64,000 nucleotides of DNA from the NCBI GenBank assembly GCA_030627905.1, contig DAOVRZ010000013.1, forward strand, positions 1 to 64,000, in the 5' to 3' direction. Of this stretch, positions 50,904 through 60,214 are shown piece after piece. The position numbers were made by a program, and so were the translations under genes. Position 1 is the stretch's first letter. Every line of letters begins with the position of its first letter. Below the pieces are notes generated by a model. That model was not told the origin of the DNA. It made no database searches and was given only the letters and a program-made list of their open reading frames with translations. Source of the DNA: JAGMES01 sp023128035. GTDB lineage: Bacteria; Bacillota; Halanaerobiia; DY22613.

Positions 50904-52280
50904 GTGTCAATAATTAGTAATTTACTAGAGATTCCTTTGGATGATGAGTATATTCTTTTGATCAATACTTTAAATGGAGCTGTTGATTTGATTAATCAAC
51001 CTGGTTATCAAGTGATTCAGGATTGGAAATCGTTAGATCACCCAATTCTTACTGAGGAAACGAAGGATTTATATAATTTTCTAAAGGAAAGAGGTTATTT
51101 GGCTACTCCTGAAGAAGAAGCGAGAATTAAAGAAGAATGGATGGTTCAATTTCGCCATTCTCTGATAGAAGCCCAAAAAAAATTGACTCCTATGTTTGTG
51201 ATTACATATGATTGTAATTTCCGCTGCAAATATTGCTATGAGAAAACTTTATTAAAAAAAGGATCGAGCTGGATGAATAAGGTTATGACTAAAGAACAGG
51301 TAGATAAAATTTATAATTACCTTGATGACATGTGCGCAAAGGAGGGGAAAGTGGTTGAAGAGATCAGTCTCTATGGAGGTGAACCCTTACTTTTAGAAAA
51401 TGAAGAAATTGTTCACTATATTTTGAAAGAAGGTCATCAAAGGGGAGTTTCATTTAATATCACTACAAATGGTTATACATTAGATCATTACTCTGAAATA
51501 TTAAAAGATTATCAAATTAAAGGCATTCAGGTAACAGTTGACGGACCTCTTGAAGTTCATGATAAATATCGCTATACTAAGAGGGGCGAGGGGTCATATA
51601 CAAAGATTATGAAGGGTATTGAAGCCGCTTCTGAGTATAGATTACCTATTCGGATACGTTCAAATGTTAGCATTGAAAGTTTATCTAATATCGATTTATT
51701 AATTGAAGATTTAAATAGTAGAGGGCTGACACACGAGAAGAATATTTTCTTTTATTTAGCACCTATCGCAGAGGGTATAGATTCAAAAGAGAGTAACTGT
51801 ATGTCAGATATTTTTAGAGAAATTTGTTATAAATATGAAGATTTAGGGTTCTCTAAAAGTGTTATGGATCAAATTTTAAATAGATTCAGTCAAATAGCTA
51901 AGGTATTTGAGACTGGTAAAATGTGGGCACCTAAGTTTATTAATTGTGAAGCAAGTGTTGGTAAATTGATTTTTGACCCTTATGATATGATTTATCCTTG
52001 TGGAATTTTGATTGGAGAAGAGCAATATGCTATTGGGCGCTATTTACCTGAGATAGAGTTTAATTCAACTTATAATACATGGATCAATAGGACAATTGAA
52101 AACATAGAAAAATGCAGAGACTGTTCTGCTGCTGTATTATGTGGAGGAGGATGCCCTGTAGATCCATTGAAGAAGACCGGAGATTTGATGCAACCAAATT
52201 GTTCTTATATGGATATTTTAATAAAAACTTTCATTCCGTTCTTTTATAATAAATTTTTGAAACCAAAATTATTAAAATGA
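50904..52280 (+). CDS. Radical SAM/SPASM peptide maturase (locus 3), intact
   Basis: This 458-residue enzyme starts with GTG after AAAGGGG. Residues 1-85 form an N-terminal domain (PLDDEYILLINTLNGAVDLI, LYNFLKERGYLATPEEEARI) that in this group recognises the peptide leader. The radical SAM cluster motif is C104-NFR-C108-KY-C111, then EISLYGGEPLLLENEEIVHY, and the SPASM region binds auxiliary clusters (FINCEASVGK, YPCGILIGEE, CRDCSAAVLCGGGCPVDP, QPNC). It should abstract a hydrogen from the 38-residue precursor and form thioether or carbon links. No exporter or protease gene is adjacent. All key cysteines are present and the frame is intact. Confidence 0.92.
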   Translation: MSIISNLLEIPLDDEYILLINTLNGAVDLINQPGYQVIQDWKSLDHPILTEETKDLYNFLKERGYLATPEEEARIKEEWMVQFRHSLIEAQKKLTPMFVITYDCNFRCKYCYEKTLLKKGSSWMNKVMTKEQVDKIYNYLDDMCAKEGKVVEEISLYGGEPLLLENEEIVHYILKEGHQRGVSFNITTNGYTLDHYSEILKDYQIKGIQVTVDGPLEVHDKYRYTKRGEGSYTKIMKGIEAASEYRLPIRIRSNVSIESLSNIDLLIEDLNSRGLTHEKNIFFYLAPIAEGIDSKESNCMSDIFREICYKYEDLGFSKSVMDQILNRFSQIAKVFETGKMWAPKFINCEASVGKLIFDPYDMIYPCGILIGEEQYAIGRYLPEIEFNSTYNTWINRTIENIEKCRDCSAAVLCGGGCPVDPLKKTGDLMQPNCSYMDILIKTFIPFFYNKFLKPKLLK

Positions 52281-52403
52281 TTCGACCACAAAAAGTATTT
52301 TAGTTGCACTTGCATACCATATAAAGTACTGATCCCGCCAATTCAGTATTTTATATGGTATGCAAGCTCTTGTGCGACTACTTTTTGTGGGGTAATCATT
52401 AAA
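52270..52403. repeat. MITE-like element with terminal inverted repeats, copy 1
   Basis: The left end AATGATTCGACCACAAAAAG is mirrored by CTTTTTGTGGGGTAATCATT at the right end. Inside are GCATACCATATAAA (about 52311-52324) and its inverted copy (about 52350-52363). It overlaps the stop codon of the radical-SAM gene. The first 35 bases recur at 58997-59031. Confidence 0.7.
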
Positions 52404-52427
52404 ATAACTAACTAGAATTAGCGATTC

Positions 52428-52530
52428 ACACATTTATTTTAGAAATAACAAAATAAATGTGTCTAATGGATAGACTTTCATCTTTAGGTTGTAATATCCT
52501 AAAAGAGAGAAGTCTATCATTTTTTTTATG
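52428..52530 (+). terminator. Two hairpins before the dnaE region
   Basis: CACATTTATTTT pairs with AAAATAAATGTG (about 52428-52460). A longer stem GATAGACTT.../...AAGTCTATC (about 52470-52519) is followed by a T-run and looks like a terminator. Confidence 0.55.
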
Positions 52531-52573
52531 TCCAAAAGTTAGGCAACAATAATAACCAAAAAATAATTTCACA

Positions 52574-52628
52574 GAACTCTTGTTCTATTGACATTAATGT
52601 GTTAAACTATTAAACAGAACACTTGTTC
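52574..52628 (+). promoter_or_regulatory. Two LexA-type SOS boxes flanking a promoter
   Basis: AGAACTCTTGTTCT (core GAACTCTTGTTC, 52574-52585) and AGAACACTTGTTCT (core GAACACTTGTTC, 52617-52628) both fit the Gram-positive LexA consensus GAACnnnnGTTC, and each extends to a 14-base A...T palindrome. A -35 TTGACA (52588-52593) lies between them, with a weak TAAACA 17 bases later. Repression of the downstream dnaE region by LexA is inferred. Confidence 0.8.
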
Positions 52629-52656
52629 TAAACCAAACAAGGAGTTGATGTTTAAA

Positions 52657-53265
52657 ATGAGAAGAGAATTTTGCCATTTACATGTACACACAGAGTACAG
52701 TATGCGAGATGGATTATGTCGGTTTTTATCAACTAGCTCGAGATTTAAATATACCTATTGTAGCCACTGGTAATGTGCATTACCTAAGACGTGAAGACGT
52801 TGAAGTTTATCAGGCTTTAAGGAAAATTCAGAAAATTTCGTCGAAGAATTACCCAAAGAAATTGAGAGAGGAGCATTATCTAAAAAGCCCAGAAGAGATG
52901 TCAATTCTCTTTAGTGATTTGCCTGAAGCATTGAACAATAGCCAATGTATAGCGGTTTTCCATCAAATAAGGCATTAGAACGATAGAGTGTGAGTTGAAT
53001 ATTATCATCCTTTTTTAAGAACAAATTATGCAGATTTCTTGTCAATTGGTAAATTATATTTTTGATAAATTGCATAAAATTGCTGGATATAGTTTTAGTA
53101 AAGCTCAAGTATCGACTTTCACAGTATTTTAAAGAGATTAGGTATCATAATATCCAAATCTTGTCGAATGACAAAGAAGATAGTGGATTATTGGCAACTA
53201 CCGACGGAGAGAAGATTTGGATAAATGTTTTGATTAGAAAAAAAATAGAGCATATGTTCAAATGA
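52657..53265 (+). pseudogene. Decayed duplicate of dnaE
   Basis: ATG 52657 after AAGGAGTTG begins MRREFCHLHVHTEYSMRDGL, the PHP-domain start of DNA polymerase III alpha, then loses frame. Pieces follow in order: ARDLNIPIVATGNVHYLRRE with KLREEHYLKSPEEMSILFSD (52718-52930), YIFDKLHKIAGYSFSKAQ (about 53055-53110) and FKEIRYHNIQILSNDKEDSG with LLATTDGEKIW (53125-53220). Each matches a section of the intact gene downstream, with hundreds of codons missing between. It is a tandem duplicate in advanced decay, still carrying the promoter and LexA boxes. Confidence 0.9.
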
Positions 53266-53287
53266 TAGAAAGGAAGGGGTATCAACA

Positions 53288-56200
53288 ATGGAAAAGAAAT
53301 TTTGCCATTTGCATCTACACACAGAATACAGTATGCTTGATGGATTATGTCGAGTAGAAAATTTATTTGATGAAGTGGATAAACATGGAATGAAAGCTAT
53401 TGCAATTACTGACCATCATAATGTGAGTGGAGCGGTGACATTTTACAAACTTGCCAGAAAATATCAAGTTAAACCCATTATTGGTGCAGAACTTAATTTA
53501 GAAGCCATTTTACCAGAAGAATCAAAAGATCACTATCATCTCACAGTTTTGGCTAAAGATAATCAAGGTTATACTAATATTTTAAAACTAATCACAAAAT
53601 CTAATTTAACTAATCAAAGTCTAGTAAAATTCTCGATGCTGGAAACCTATAAGCAGGGTTTGATTGTTTTAAGTGGTTGTAAAAGAAGTGAACTGGATGA
53701 GTGGATTATGAAGGATTATAAAAAGGCTAGAAAAATCGTTTTAGAGTATCGCAATTTACTGGGCCAGAATAATTATTATATAGAACTTCAACGCCTTGGT
53801 CTACCAGGTGAAGAGGAGTTAATTCAAAGAAAGATTAAGTTGGCGGATGAATTGAATATTCCTATTGTGGCGACAGGAAATGTACATTATTTGACCAGAG
53901 AAGATGCTAAAGCACATCAGGTCTTAAATGGGATTCAGATGCTTTCCTCTGAAAGGAATCATTCACGTAAATTAAGAGAGGATTATTATTTAAAAAGTTC
54001 AGAGGAGATGGAAATTCTCTTTAAAGATTTCCCAGAAGCTTTAACCAATACATTACATATTGCTGAACGTTGCAATCTTTATTTTGACTTAGAACAACTT
54101 TATTTCCCCAAATATAAAGTACCTGATAGTTATACACAAGAGTCCTATCTTCGCGAGCTTACATATAAAGGGTTACAGAAACGGTATAGAAGTATTTCAT
54201 CAAAGGTTAAAAAACGGGTTGAATATGAGTTGGATGTTATTAATCAAATGGGGTATGCAGGGTATTTTCTGATCATGTGGGATATTGTAGATTATGCTCG
54301 TGAACAAGGAATTTTAACCGCTGGAAGAGGTAGTGCTGTAAGCAGTATGATCTGTTATCTTTTAGGGATTACCCATGTTGATCCGATTGAGTATGATCTA
54401 TATTTTGAAAGATTTTTGAATCCAGAGCGGGTATCAATGCCTGATATTGACTTAGATATTGATCATATTGGTAGGAAAAGGATTCTCCAATATATTGCCA
54501 AAAAATATGGTAATGAAAATATGGCACATCTGGCGGCTTTTAGTACTCTAGCAATCCGAGCGGTGGTAAGAGATGTTGCTAGAGTCCAAGGATGGCCTGA
54601 AGAGAGATTAACCCCTCTGACTAGATTTATTGCCCATCAGAATATCCATGAGATTGAATCTCCGACAAATAGTAGGGAATTTAAGCAGACTTACTATCGC
54701 AATGCTGCATTTCGGAGCTTGATCAATACTGCTCGGAAGTTAGATGGATTACCACGGCATTTTACTCAGCATTCTGCAGGAGTGGTTATTTCCCCTGATT
54801 CTTTGACAAACTATACAGCTTTACAGTATTCTCAGGATGGAGAAGTGATTACCCAGTTTGATATGCGAGCTATTGAAGATTTGGGATTGTTGAAGATTGA
54901 TTTACTAGGAATTCGTTTTCTGTCAGCGGTTAGACTTACTTTAAAATTTATCAAAGATATTCATGGAATAAATTTAACTATGGAACAAATTCCTCTAAAT
55001 GATCCCAAAATCTTTCATTTGATCCAAAAAGGAGATACAATTGGTTGTTTTCAATTAGAAAGTGGTGGTTGTCGTAAACTTTTACAACAGTTGAAACCAT
55101 CTACTCTAAAAGATATTATGTTTGCTACATCATTATATCGCCCTGGCCCAATTGAAGGTGGTATGATGCAGAGTTTTGTTGCTCGTCTCCATGGGGAAGA
55201 AGAGATTGAATATCCTCATCCAAGTTTGGAAGATCTTTTGAAAGATACTTATGGGGTGGTACTTTTCCAGGAACAGGTGATGTTAATTGCTCGAAATTTA
55301 GCAGGTTTTACTTTAGGAGAAGCGGATATTTTAAGAAAAGCTATTTCGAAAAAAAATTCATTATTGTTAGCAGAACAAAAAAATAAATTTGTAAAAGGAG
55401 TTATAGATCGAGGTTTATCAAGAGCTGAAGCAAATTATATTTTTGATAAATTGTATAAGTTCGCTGGATACGGGTTCTGTAGAGCACATGCTGCGGCGTA
55501 TGCTCATATTGCCTATATTACAGCTTATCTTAAAGCACATTATCCAGTGGAATATTTAACATCTTTAATGAATGTTAACATTGATTATGATTTTAGAATT
55601 CGTCAATACTTGAACCAGACTAGATATCGAAATATCCATATATTGCCACCTGATATTAATGATAGTAAGCTTTTGTCAACTACTGATGGTAAGAAGATTC
55701 GTATGGGATTTTTAATGATAAAGGGGTTTGGTCGCAAGGCAGCAGAAGAACTGATTCGTGAGCGAAAAAAAGGAAGTTTTCATTCTCTTAGTGATTTTTG
55801 CAAACGAGTTGATTTAGGTGTTATTCATCTTGCAATATTGGAAAGTTTAATAAAAGCTGGGGCATTTGATACTTTGGGCCAGCGTGTTCGTCTTCTCTGG
55901 AGTGTAACGAAAATATTTAAAGAAGTAAAAGAGAATCGAGTAGTTTCTGGTCAATTACGTTGCTTACCACAAAAAACGAAAGTATCGGTTTTTAATTCTC
56001 AAATGCCTGAGTTGGATTTGGAAGATGTATTACGATGGGAGATGGAAACGATGGGGCATCCAATAAGTGGGCATCCGTTAGCGGTTTTAAAGCTAGATCA
56101 GAAGAATCTAATTACAATTACTCAAGTACCTGATGTAGAGGAGGGGATGATTTGGGTAGCTGGAGAGATAACAGCGATTCGTTTTCGCTGGACAAAACGT

Positions 56201-56395
56201 GGGAATATGATCAGCTTTTTCACATTAGAAGATATGACAGGGACGATAGAGGTAACCATTTCTGATCCTGGAGTTACAAAATATAAGAGATATCTTCATT
56301 CAGGTAATCTTGTTTTAATAAGAGCTAGATTAGAAAAAGAAATGGAAATTTGCAATCTGTTGGGAGAAGAGATTATTCCATTGCAGAATAGTTGA
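53288..56395 (+). CDS. dnaE: DNA polymerase III alpha subunit, DnaE type
   Basis: This 1035-residue polymerase lacks the exonuclease insertion of PolC. The PHP domain begins CHLHLHTEYSMLDGLCRV. The polymerase active site has the family aspartates in SMPDIDLDIDHIGRKRIL, with AGRGSAVSSMICYLLGITHV upstream. The helix-hairpin-helix and an OB domain (ITAIRFRWTKRGNMISFFTL) close the protein. It is shorter than replicative DnaE of Proteobacteria (about 1160) and similar to the Firmicute DnaE/DnaE2 size range. The ATG follows GAAAGGAAGGGG. It lies behind the decayed copy that carries two SOS boxes, so damage-induced expression is likely. Nearby imuA/imuB are absent. Confidence 0.93.
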   Translation: MEKKFCHLHLHTEYSMLDGLCRVENLFDEVDKHGMKAIAITDHHNVSGAVTFYKLARKYQVKPIIGAELNLEAILPEESKDHYHLTVLAKDNQGYTNILKLITKSNLTNQSLVKFSMLETYKQGLIVLSGCKRSELDEWIMKDYKKARKIVLEYRNLLGQNNYYIELQRLGLPGEEELIQRKIKLADELNIPIVATGNVHYLTREDAKAHQVLNGIQMLSSERNHSRKLREDYYLKSSEEMEILFKDFPEALTNTLHIAERCNLYFDLEQLYFPKYKVPDSYTQESYLRELTYKGLQKRYRSISSKVKKRVEYELDVINQMGYAGYFLIMWDIVDYAREQGILTAGRGSAVSSMICYLLGITHVDPIEYDLYFERFLNPERVSMPDIDLDIDHIGRKRILQYIAKKYGNENMAHLAAFSTLAIRAVVRDVARVQGWPEERLTPLTRFIAHQNIHEIESPTNSREFKQTYYRNAAFRSLINTARKLDGLPRHFTQHSAGVVISPDSLTNYTALQYSQDGEVITQFDMRAIEDLGLLKIDLLGIRFLSAVRLTLKFIKDIHGINLTMEQIPLNDPKIFHLIQKGDTIGCFQLESGGCRKLLQQLKPSTLKDIMFATSLYRPGPIEGGMMQSFVARLHGEEEIEYPHPSLEDLLKDTYGVVLFQEQVMLIARNLAGFTLGEADILRKAISKKNSLLLAEQKNKFVKGVIDRGLSRAEANYIFDKLYKFAGYGFCRAHAAAYAHIAYITAYLKAHYPVEYLTSLMNVNIDYDFRIRQYLNQTRYRNIHILPPDINDSKLLSTTDGKKIRMGFLMIKGFGRKAAEELIRERKKGSFHSLSDFCKRVDLGVIHLAILESLIKAGAFDTLGQRVRLLWSVTKIFKEVKENRVVSGQLRCLPQKTKVSVFNSQMPELDLEDVLRWEMETMGHPISGHPLAVLKLDQKNLITITQVPDVEEGMIWVAGEITAIRFRWTKRGNMISFFTLEDMTGTIEVTISDPGVTKYKRYLHSGNLVLIRARLEKEMEICNLLGEEIIPLQNS

Positions 56396-56476
56396 TAAAA
56401 ATGAAGGGAAATTCATACAAATGTCGAATATAGATTGATAATTAAATTTGTGTTTGATAGAGAGGATGACCCTTTT

Positions 56477-58279
56477 ATGAAAAAATATCGGAAACTCTTA
56501 CCATTTATATTATTCAGTACATGGTTTACTTATTTAACACTATTTGTTCCATTACAAAAGCCTATTTTTGTTGTTAGTTTTATAATAGTAAGTAGTACCA
56601 TCATTTATGGGGTCTTCTATTATTTTTGGATCTATTCAACAGAACTTATTAGAGGAAAAGTTCGCATTCGGCGGAAGTCTCTAAAAGATTTAGAAGTATT
56701 AAATCGTCTTTTAGAATTGATCCATGAGGAACGAGACTTTAAAGAGGTTTTACAAAGTATTATGAAAGAGGCATTTCGAGTGATTCCTGGAGCAGAAAGC
56801 AGTAGTATGTTTATTTATAATTCCAAACGTGGTGTATATGAGTTTCAATCTGCTTGTTCAGTGATATATGAATATTTTAAAGATGTCTGTTTGACTATAG
56901 AAGAAGTGGAAGCGAAATTTCGTAATAGAAAAGGTCCATTTATTGATAATCTGGTGAGTCAATCAAATAGTTGTTATCGTGAAGAGATCAAAAAAAAATT
57001 CAAATCTTATGGAGTTCCTGCAGCCATTCTATATATTCCTATCTGGATTGAGGGACAATTGAAAGGTTATATTACTTTAGATAATTGGAAAGATAGTAAA
57101 GCCTTTAATCACTGGGATATTGTAAAAATTGAACAAATTTTACCTCAATTAAAGTTGGCTTTTTATAGAGCACAAAGGACCGCTCAATTAGCTGATTATA
57201 AATATAAATTAAAACAACTCTATCATATTGGTCAGGAATTAGCAACAATTGATAATTCAGAAGAATTAATCAGTAAAGTTATAACTTCCATTTATAAAAT
57301 ATTAAAATATGAAAATGTTAATATTTTTCTTCTTCAGGATAATAAATTGATCTTTAAAAATGGATATATTTCAATTAAAAGTTCTCATGAATCGAATTAC
57401 ATTGAATTTCCAGATATTACTTTGGATGAAGGAATTTGTGGTTGGGTTGTTCTGCATGGAGAGCCCTTAATAGTATCGAATGTAAAAGAAGATCCTCGTT
57501 ATATTAAGATGTGTGAGAAGATTAATTCGCAAATGGCAGTTCCAATAAAATTAGGGAATAAGATTTTTGGAGTTTTAAATTTAGAAAGTTATCGGTTGGA
57601 TGGTTTTACTTATGAAGATCAGGAATTAATGATGACGATAACAAGCCAATTGGGGATTGTCTTAAGTAATGCAAAATATCAGAATGATTTAAAGAAAGCT
57701 TTACTTCAGATTATTATGGCTTTAGCAAAATCTATCGAAACGAAAGATAATGTTACTGGTGGGCACTGTGAGCGGATGGAGAGATATTCTTTAGAAATTG
57801 GTAAATATTTAAAATTTAATTCGCGTCGTTTAGAAAAATTACGTCGGGCAGCTATTCTTCATGATGTTGGTAAAGTTGGTATTCCAGTTAGTATTTTAGA
57901 AAAACCCGAAAAACTGACAGAAGAAGAATTTAAAATTATGCAGGAACATCCTACATATGGCGCGAACATATTACGAGAGGTGGATTTTCTAAGAGAGGTA
58001 GCCAATATCGTAGAACAGCATCATGAACGGGTAGATGGTCAAGGGTATCCCTTTGGATTACAAGGAGATGATATTTTTTTAGAAGCCCGGATTATTGCAG
58101 TAGTTGATGTTTATGATGCCATGACTTCTGACCGACCATATCGTCATGGCTTTTCTAGTGAAAAAGCGATGGAAGAACTTTTGAAATATCAGGGTAAACA
58201 ATTTGATCCCCAGATTGTTGATATTTTTATCAAACTTTTTATAAAAAATGAAAATAAAAATTTGGAGGGAAAATTATGA
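56477..58279 (+). CDS. GAF-GAF-HD-GYP sensor, probable cyclic-di-GMP phosphodiesterase
   Basis: The ATG at 56477 (after GAGAGGATG) is preferred to the TTG at 56435. The 600-residue protein has two N-terminal membrane helices (LLPFILFSTWFTYLTLFVP and FVVSFIIVSSTIIYGVFYYF) and two GAF domains (about 75-235 and 250-400). The HD-GYP domain (about 405-595) shows AILHDVGKVGIP, ILEKPEKLTEEEF, HHERVDGQGYP and DVYDAMTSDRPYR, with all metal ligands. It should hydrolyse cyclic di-GMP in response to a ligand bound by the GAF domains. It overlaps the next TPR gene (ATGA). Confidence 0.92.
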   Translation: MKKYRKLLPFILFSTWFTYLTLFVPLQKPIFVVSFIIVSSTIIYGVFYYFWIYSTELIRGKVRIRRKSLKDLEVLNRLLELIHEERDFKEVLQSIMKEAFRVIPGAESSSMFIYNSKRGVYEFQSACSVIYEYFKDVCLTIEEVEAKFRNRKGPFIDNLVSQSNSCYREEIKKKFKSYGVPAAILYIPIWIEGQLKGYITLDNWKDSKAFNHWDIVKIEQILPQLKLAFYRAQRTAQLADYKYKLKQLYHIGQELATIDNSEELISKVITSIYKILKYENVNIFLLQDNKLIFKNGYISIKSSHESNYIEFPDITLDEGICGWVVLHGEPLIVSNVKEDPRYIKMCEKINSQMAVPIKLGNKIFGVLNLESYRLDGFTYEDQELMMTITSQLGIVLSNAKYQNDLKKALLQIIMALAKSIETKDNVTGGHCERMERYSLEIGKYLKFNSRRLEKLRRAAILHDVGKVGIPVSILEKPEKLTEEEFKIMQEHPTYGANILREVDFLREVANIVEQHHERVDGQGYPFGLQGDDIFLEARIIAVVDVYDAMTSDRPYRHGFSSEKAMEELLKYQGKQFDPQIVDIFIKLFIKNENKNLEGKL

Positions 58280-58998
58280 GAAAATCTTTTTTGGTCATTT
58301 CAATCATGTTACTTTTAGTTTTTAGTTTCCAGGCTTTAGCTAACGAGAGTTACCAACAAGGTATTGAATCATTTAACAATAGAGATTATAAGGAGGCAAT
58401 AGAAGCATTTCATAAAGCTTATCCTAAGATGAATGATAGCCATTATCTAAATTATATGATGGGACTTACATATTATCGAATGAAAGACTATCAAGGTGCT
58501 GTGAAGTATTTTGAAGAAGCAAAACAGCTTTCTCCTACGAATTTTAAAACATTGGTTAATCTTAGTAGATCTTATCTATATATTAATGATTGGGAGAATT
58601 GTTTGATTACTTTAAAAGACGCTGAAACTGTGAATAATCAGAGCTCTGAACTTTATAATGTATGGGGACTTTATTATATGAATCAAGGCATGATTCAGGA
58701 ATCGGTAGATTATTTTAGTAAATCTTCTAATTTAGATCCTGAAAATGTATTTGCTTTGAATAATTTAGGATATGCTTACTTAAAGTTGGGTAAATACAAA
58801 GAAGCCAGCACAGAGTTAAGTAAAATAGTTGATTTAAATCCATCTTATTCTTATATGTATAATAATTTAGGAATAGCTTATGAAAATTGTGGAGAATTAG
58901 ATAAAGCGATTGAAGCTTTTAATAAAGCTTTAGACGTGAATTCGAATTATTCTAAAGCTAAGCAGAATTTGGAGAGAGTATTGAAAAAAAGATATTAA
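58276..58998 (+). CDS. Exported TPR-repeat protein
   Basis: This 240-residue protein has a signal peptide (MRKSFLVISIMLLLVFSFQA, cleavage after ALA). Six TPR units follow: YQQGIESFNNRDYKEAIEAF, MGLTYYRMKDYQGAVKYFEE, VWGLYYMNQGMIQESVDYFS, LNNLGYAYLKLGKYKEASTE, YNNLGIAYENCGELDKAIEA. TPRs bind protein partners, so it is probably a periplasmic scaffold. Translational coupling to the HD-GYP gene suggests a joint function. The repeat element copy 2 begins at its stop codon. Confidence 0.85.
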   Translation: MRKSFLVISIMLLLVFSFQALANESYQQGIESFNNRDYKEAIEAFHKAYPKMNDSHYLNYMMGLTYYRMKDYQGAVKYFEEAKQLSPTNFKTLVNLSRSYLYINDWENCLITLKDAETVNNQSSELYNVWGLYYMNQGMIQESVDYFSKSSNLDPENVFALNNLGYAYLKLGKYKEASTELSKIVDLNPSYSYMYNNLGIAYENCGELDKAIEAFNKALDVNSNYSKAKQNLERVLKKRY

Positions 58999-59031
58999 AT
59001 GATTCGACCACAAAAAGTATTTTAGTTACAC
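58997..59031 (+). repeat. MITE-like element, partial copy 2
   Basis: AATGATTCGACCACAAAAAG and the following TATTTTAGTT match the left end of the element at 52275 with about three differences in 35 bases. The match ends near 59031 and no right end is found. Confidence 0.65.
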
Positions 59032-59105
59032 TCGCCTGCTATATTATTAATGAAACCGTCTCCTCATTAATATACATAACCGGTATTGATAAATAGTTTT
59101 TTTTG

Positions 59106-59140
59106 AAGTTGACCTAATTTTAAGGTCAACTTTTATTTTC
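59106..59140 (+). terminator. Terminator after the TPR gene
   Basis: AAGTTGACCT (59106-59115) and AGGTCAACTT (59123-59132) around AATTTTA, then TTATTTT. Confidence 0.8.
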
Positions 59141-59232
59141 CAAAACTTTTAGTATAAATGAAGGAATTTACCAGATAATATCGAATACTGATGTAAAGGC
59201 AAATTTGATTTTTAAGAAGTGGGGGGATTTAA

Positions 59233-59946
59233 ATGGATCGATTTAAAAACACACCGTCGCCTATCAACGATTCCTTATATGCAAGAGATAATGAGGAAAA
59301 TGTGATGCTTCCAAAATCAATGATCTTGGAATTAGTTCATGAAGTAAGGAATCCCCTGACTTTAATAAAAAGTACTGTGCAGTTAGCCAAGTTGAAAAAG
59401 AAACCAATTGACTTGGAACATGGGGAGAATATTTTAAAAGAGGTGGATCGGATTACACGTATTTTAGAAGAGTTTGTAACTTTAGCTCGCTCAGAAAAAT
59501 ATCAGGAAAGAATTAATTTGAATCAGCTCTTAAAAGAAATATCACAGTTGATGGAGGGGGAAGCTAGATTAAACAGTATCGTTTTAGATAATCAACTTAG
59601 TTCTGAGGAAATTTTGGTTCTAGGCCATAGAGATCAATTTAAGCAAGTTTTAATAAACCTTTCAAGAAATAGTATGGATGCAATGGAGAATGGTGGGATT
59701 TTAACTTACAGTCTGTGTAAAGCCAGCGATGAAATTGCTGAGATTCAGATTCGGGATACAGGCACTGGAATAAAACCAGAAATTATTGATAGTATTTTTG
59801 AACCTTATTTTACAACCAAAGAAAAAGGAACAGGACTTGGGTTGGCGATCTCCAAGAGAATAATACAGGGACATTCTGGTGAGATTACTGTTGAGAATAA
59901 TGCTGATGGAGGTTGTAAATTTCATATCATTTTCCCTTTAGCTTGA
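59233..59946 (+). CDS. Cytosolic sensor histidine kinase
   Basis: This 237-residue protein consists almost only of a kinase core. The H box is ELVHEVRNPLTLIKST with phospho-acceptor H36, N box NLSRNSMDAMENGG, G1 IRDTGTGIKPE, F box FEPYFTTKEK and G2 GTGLGLAISKRI. There is no membrane segment and no clear sensor domain in the 25 N-terminal residues. The sequence style resembles the sporulation kinases KinA-KinE and other orphan kinases of spore formers. No response regulator is adjacent, so the phosphate target is elsewhere, possibly Spo0F. It has a GGGGGGATTT leader and is monocistronic. Confidence 0.9.
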   Translation: MDRFKNTPSPINDSLYARDNEENVMLPKSMILELVHEVRNPLTLIKSTVQLAKLKKKPIDLEHGENILKEVDRITRILEEFVTLARSEKYQERINLNQLLKEISQLMEGEARLNSIVLDNQLSSEEILVLGHRDQFKQVLINLSRNSMDAMENGGILTYSLCKASDEIAEIQIRDTGTGIKPEIIDSIFEPYFTTKEKGTGLGLAISKRIIQGHSGEITVENNADGGCKFHIIFPLA

Positions 59947-60005
59947 CAGTTGTCACTATATTAATTTATATAAGTCGTGCTGATTTATTAATAATGAAGT
60001 TATCA

Positions 60006-60120
60006 GAGTGAACTCGTCCAGCTAAAGCTGAACATTGGGGCTTCAGTAGGGGATTCTACCCCCACTGAAGATTAAAAATAATTCCCACCATTTTTAGAAG
60101 TGAGGGTCTTAACTCAAAAG
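60006..60120 (-). repeat. Palindromic IS605-end-like repeat, family 1, copy 2
   Basis: The reverse complement matches 34162-34276 almost base for base, from GAGTGAACTCGTCCAGC to AACTCAAAAG. It lies between the kinase and TPR-lipoprotein genes. Confidence 0.75.
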
Positions 60121-60214
60121 ATAAAAAATAAAAAAGAGGTTTTTTCTAACTTACAACGAAGTCATAGAATATAATAGTAGGATATATGAATAATTTGCAA
60201 AGGAAGTTGATTCA

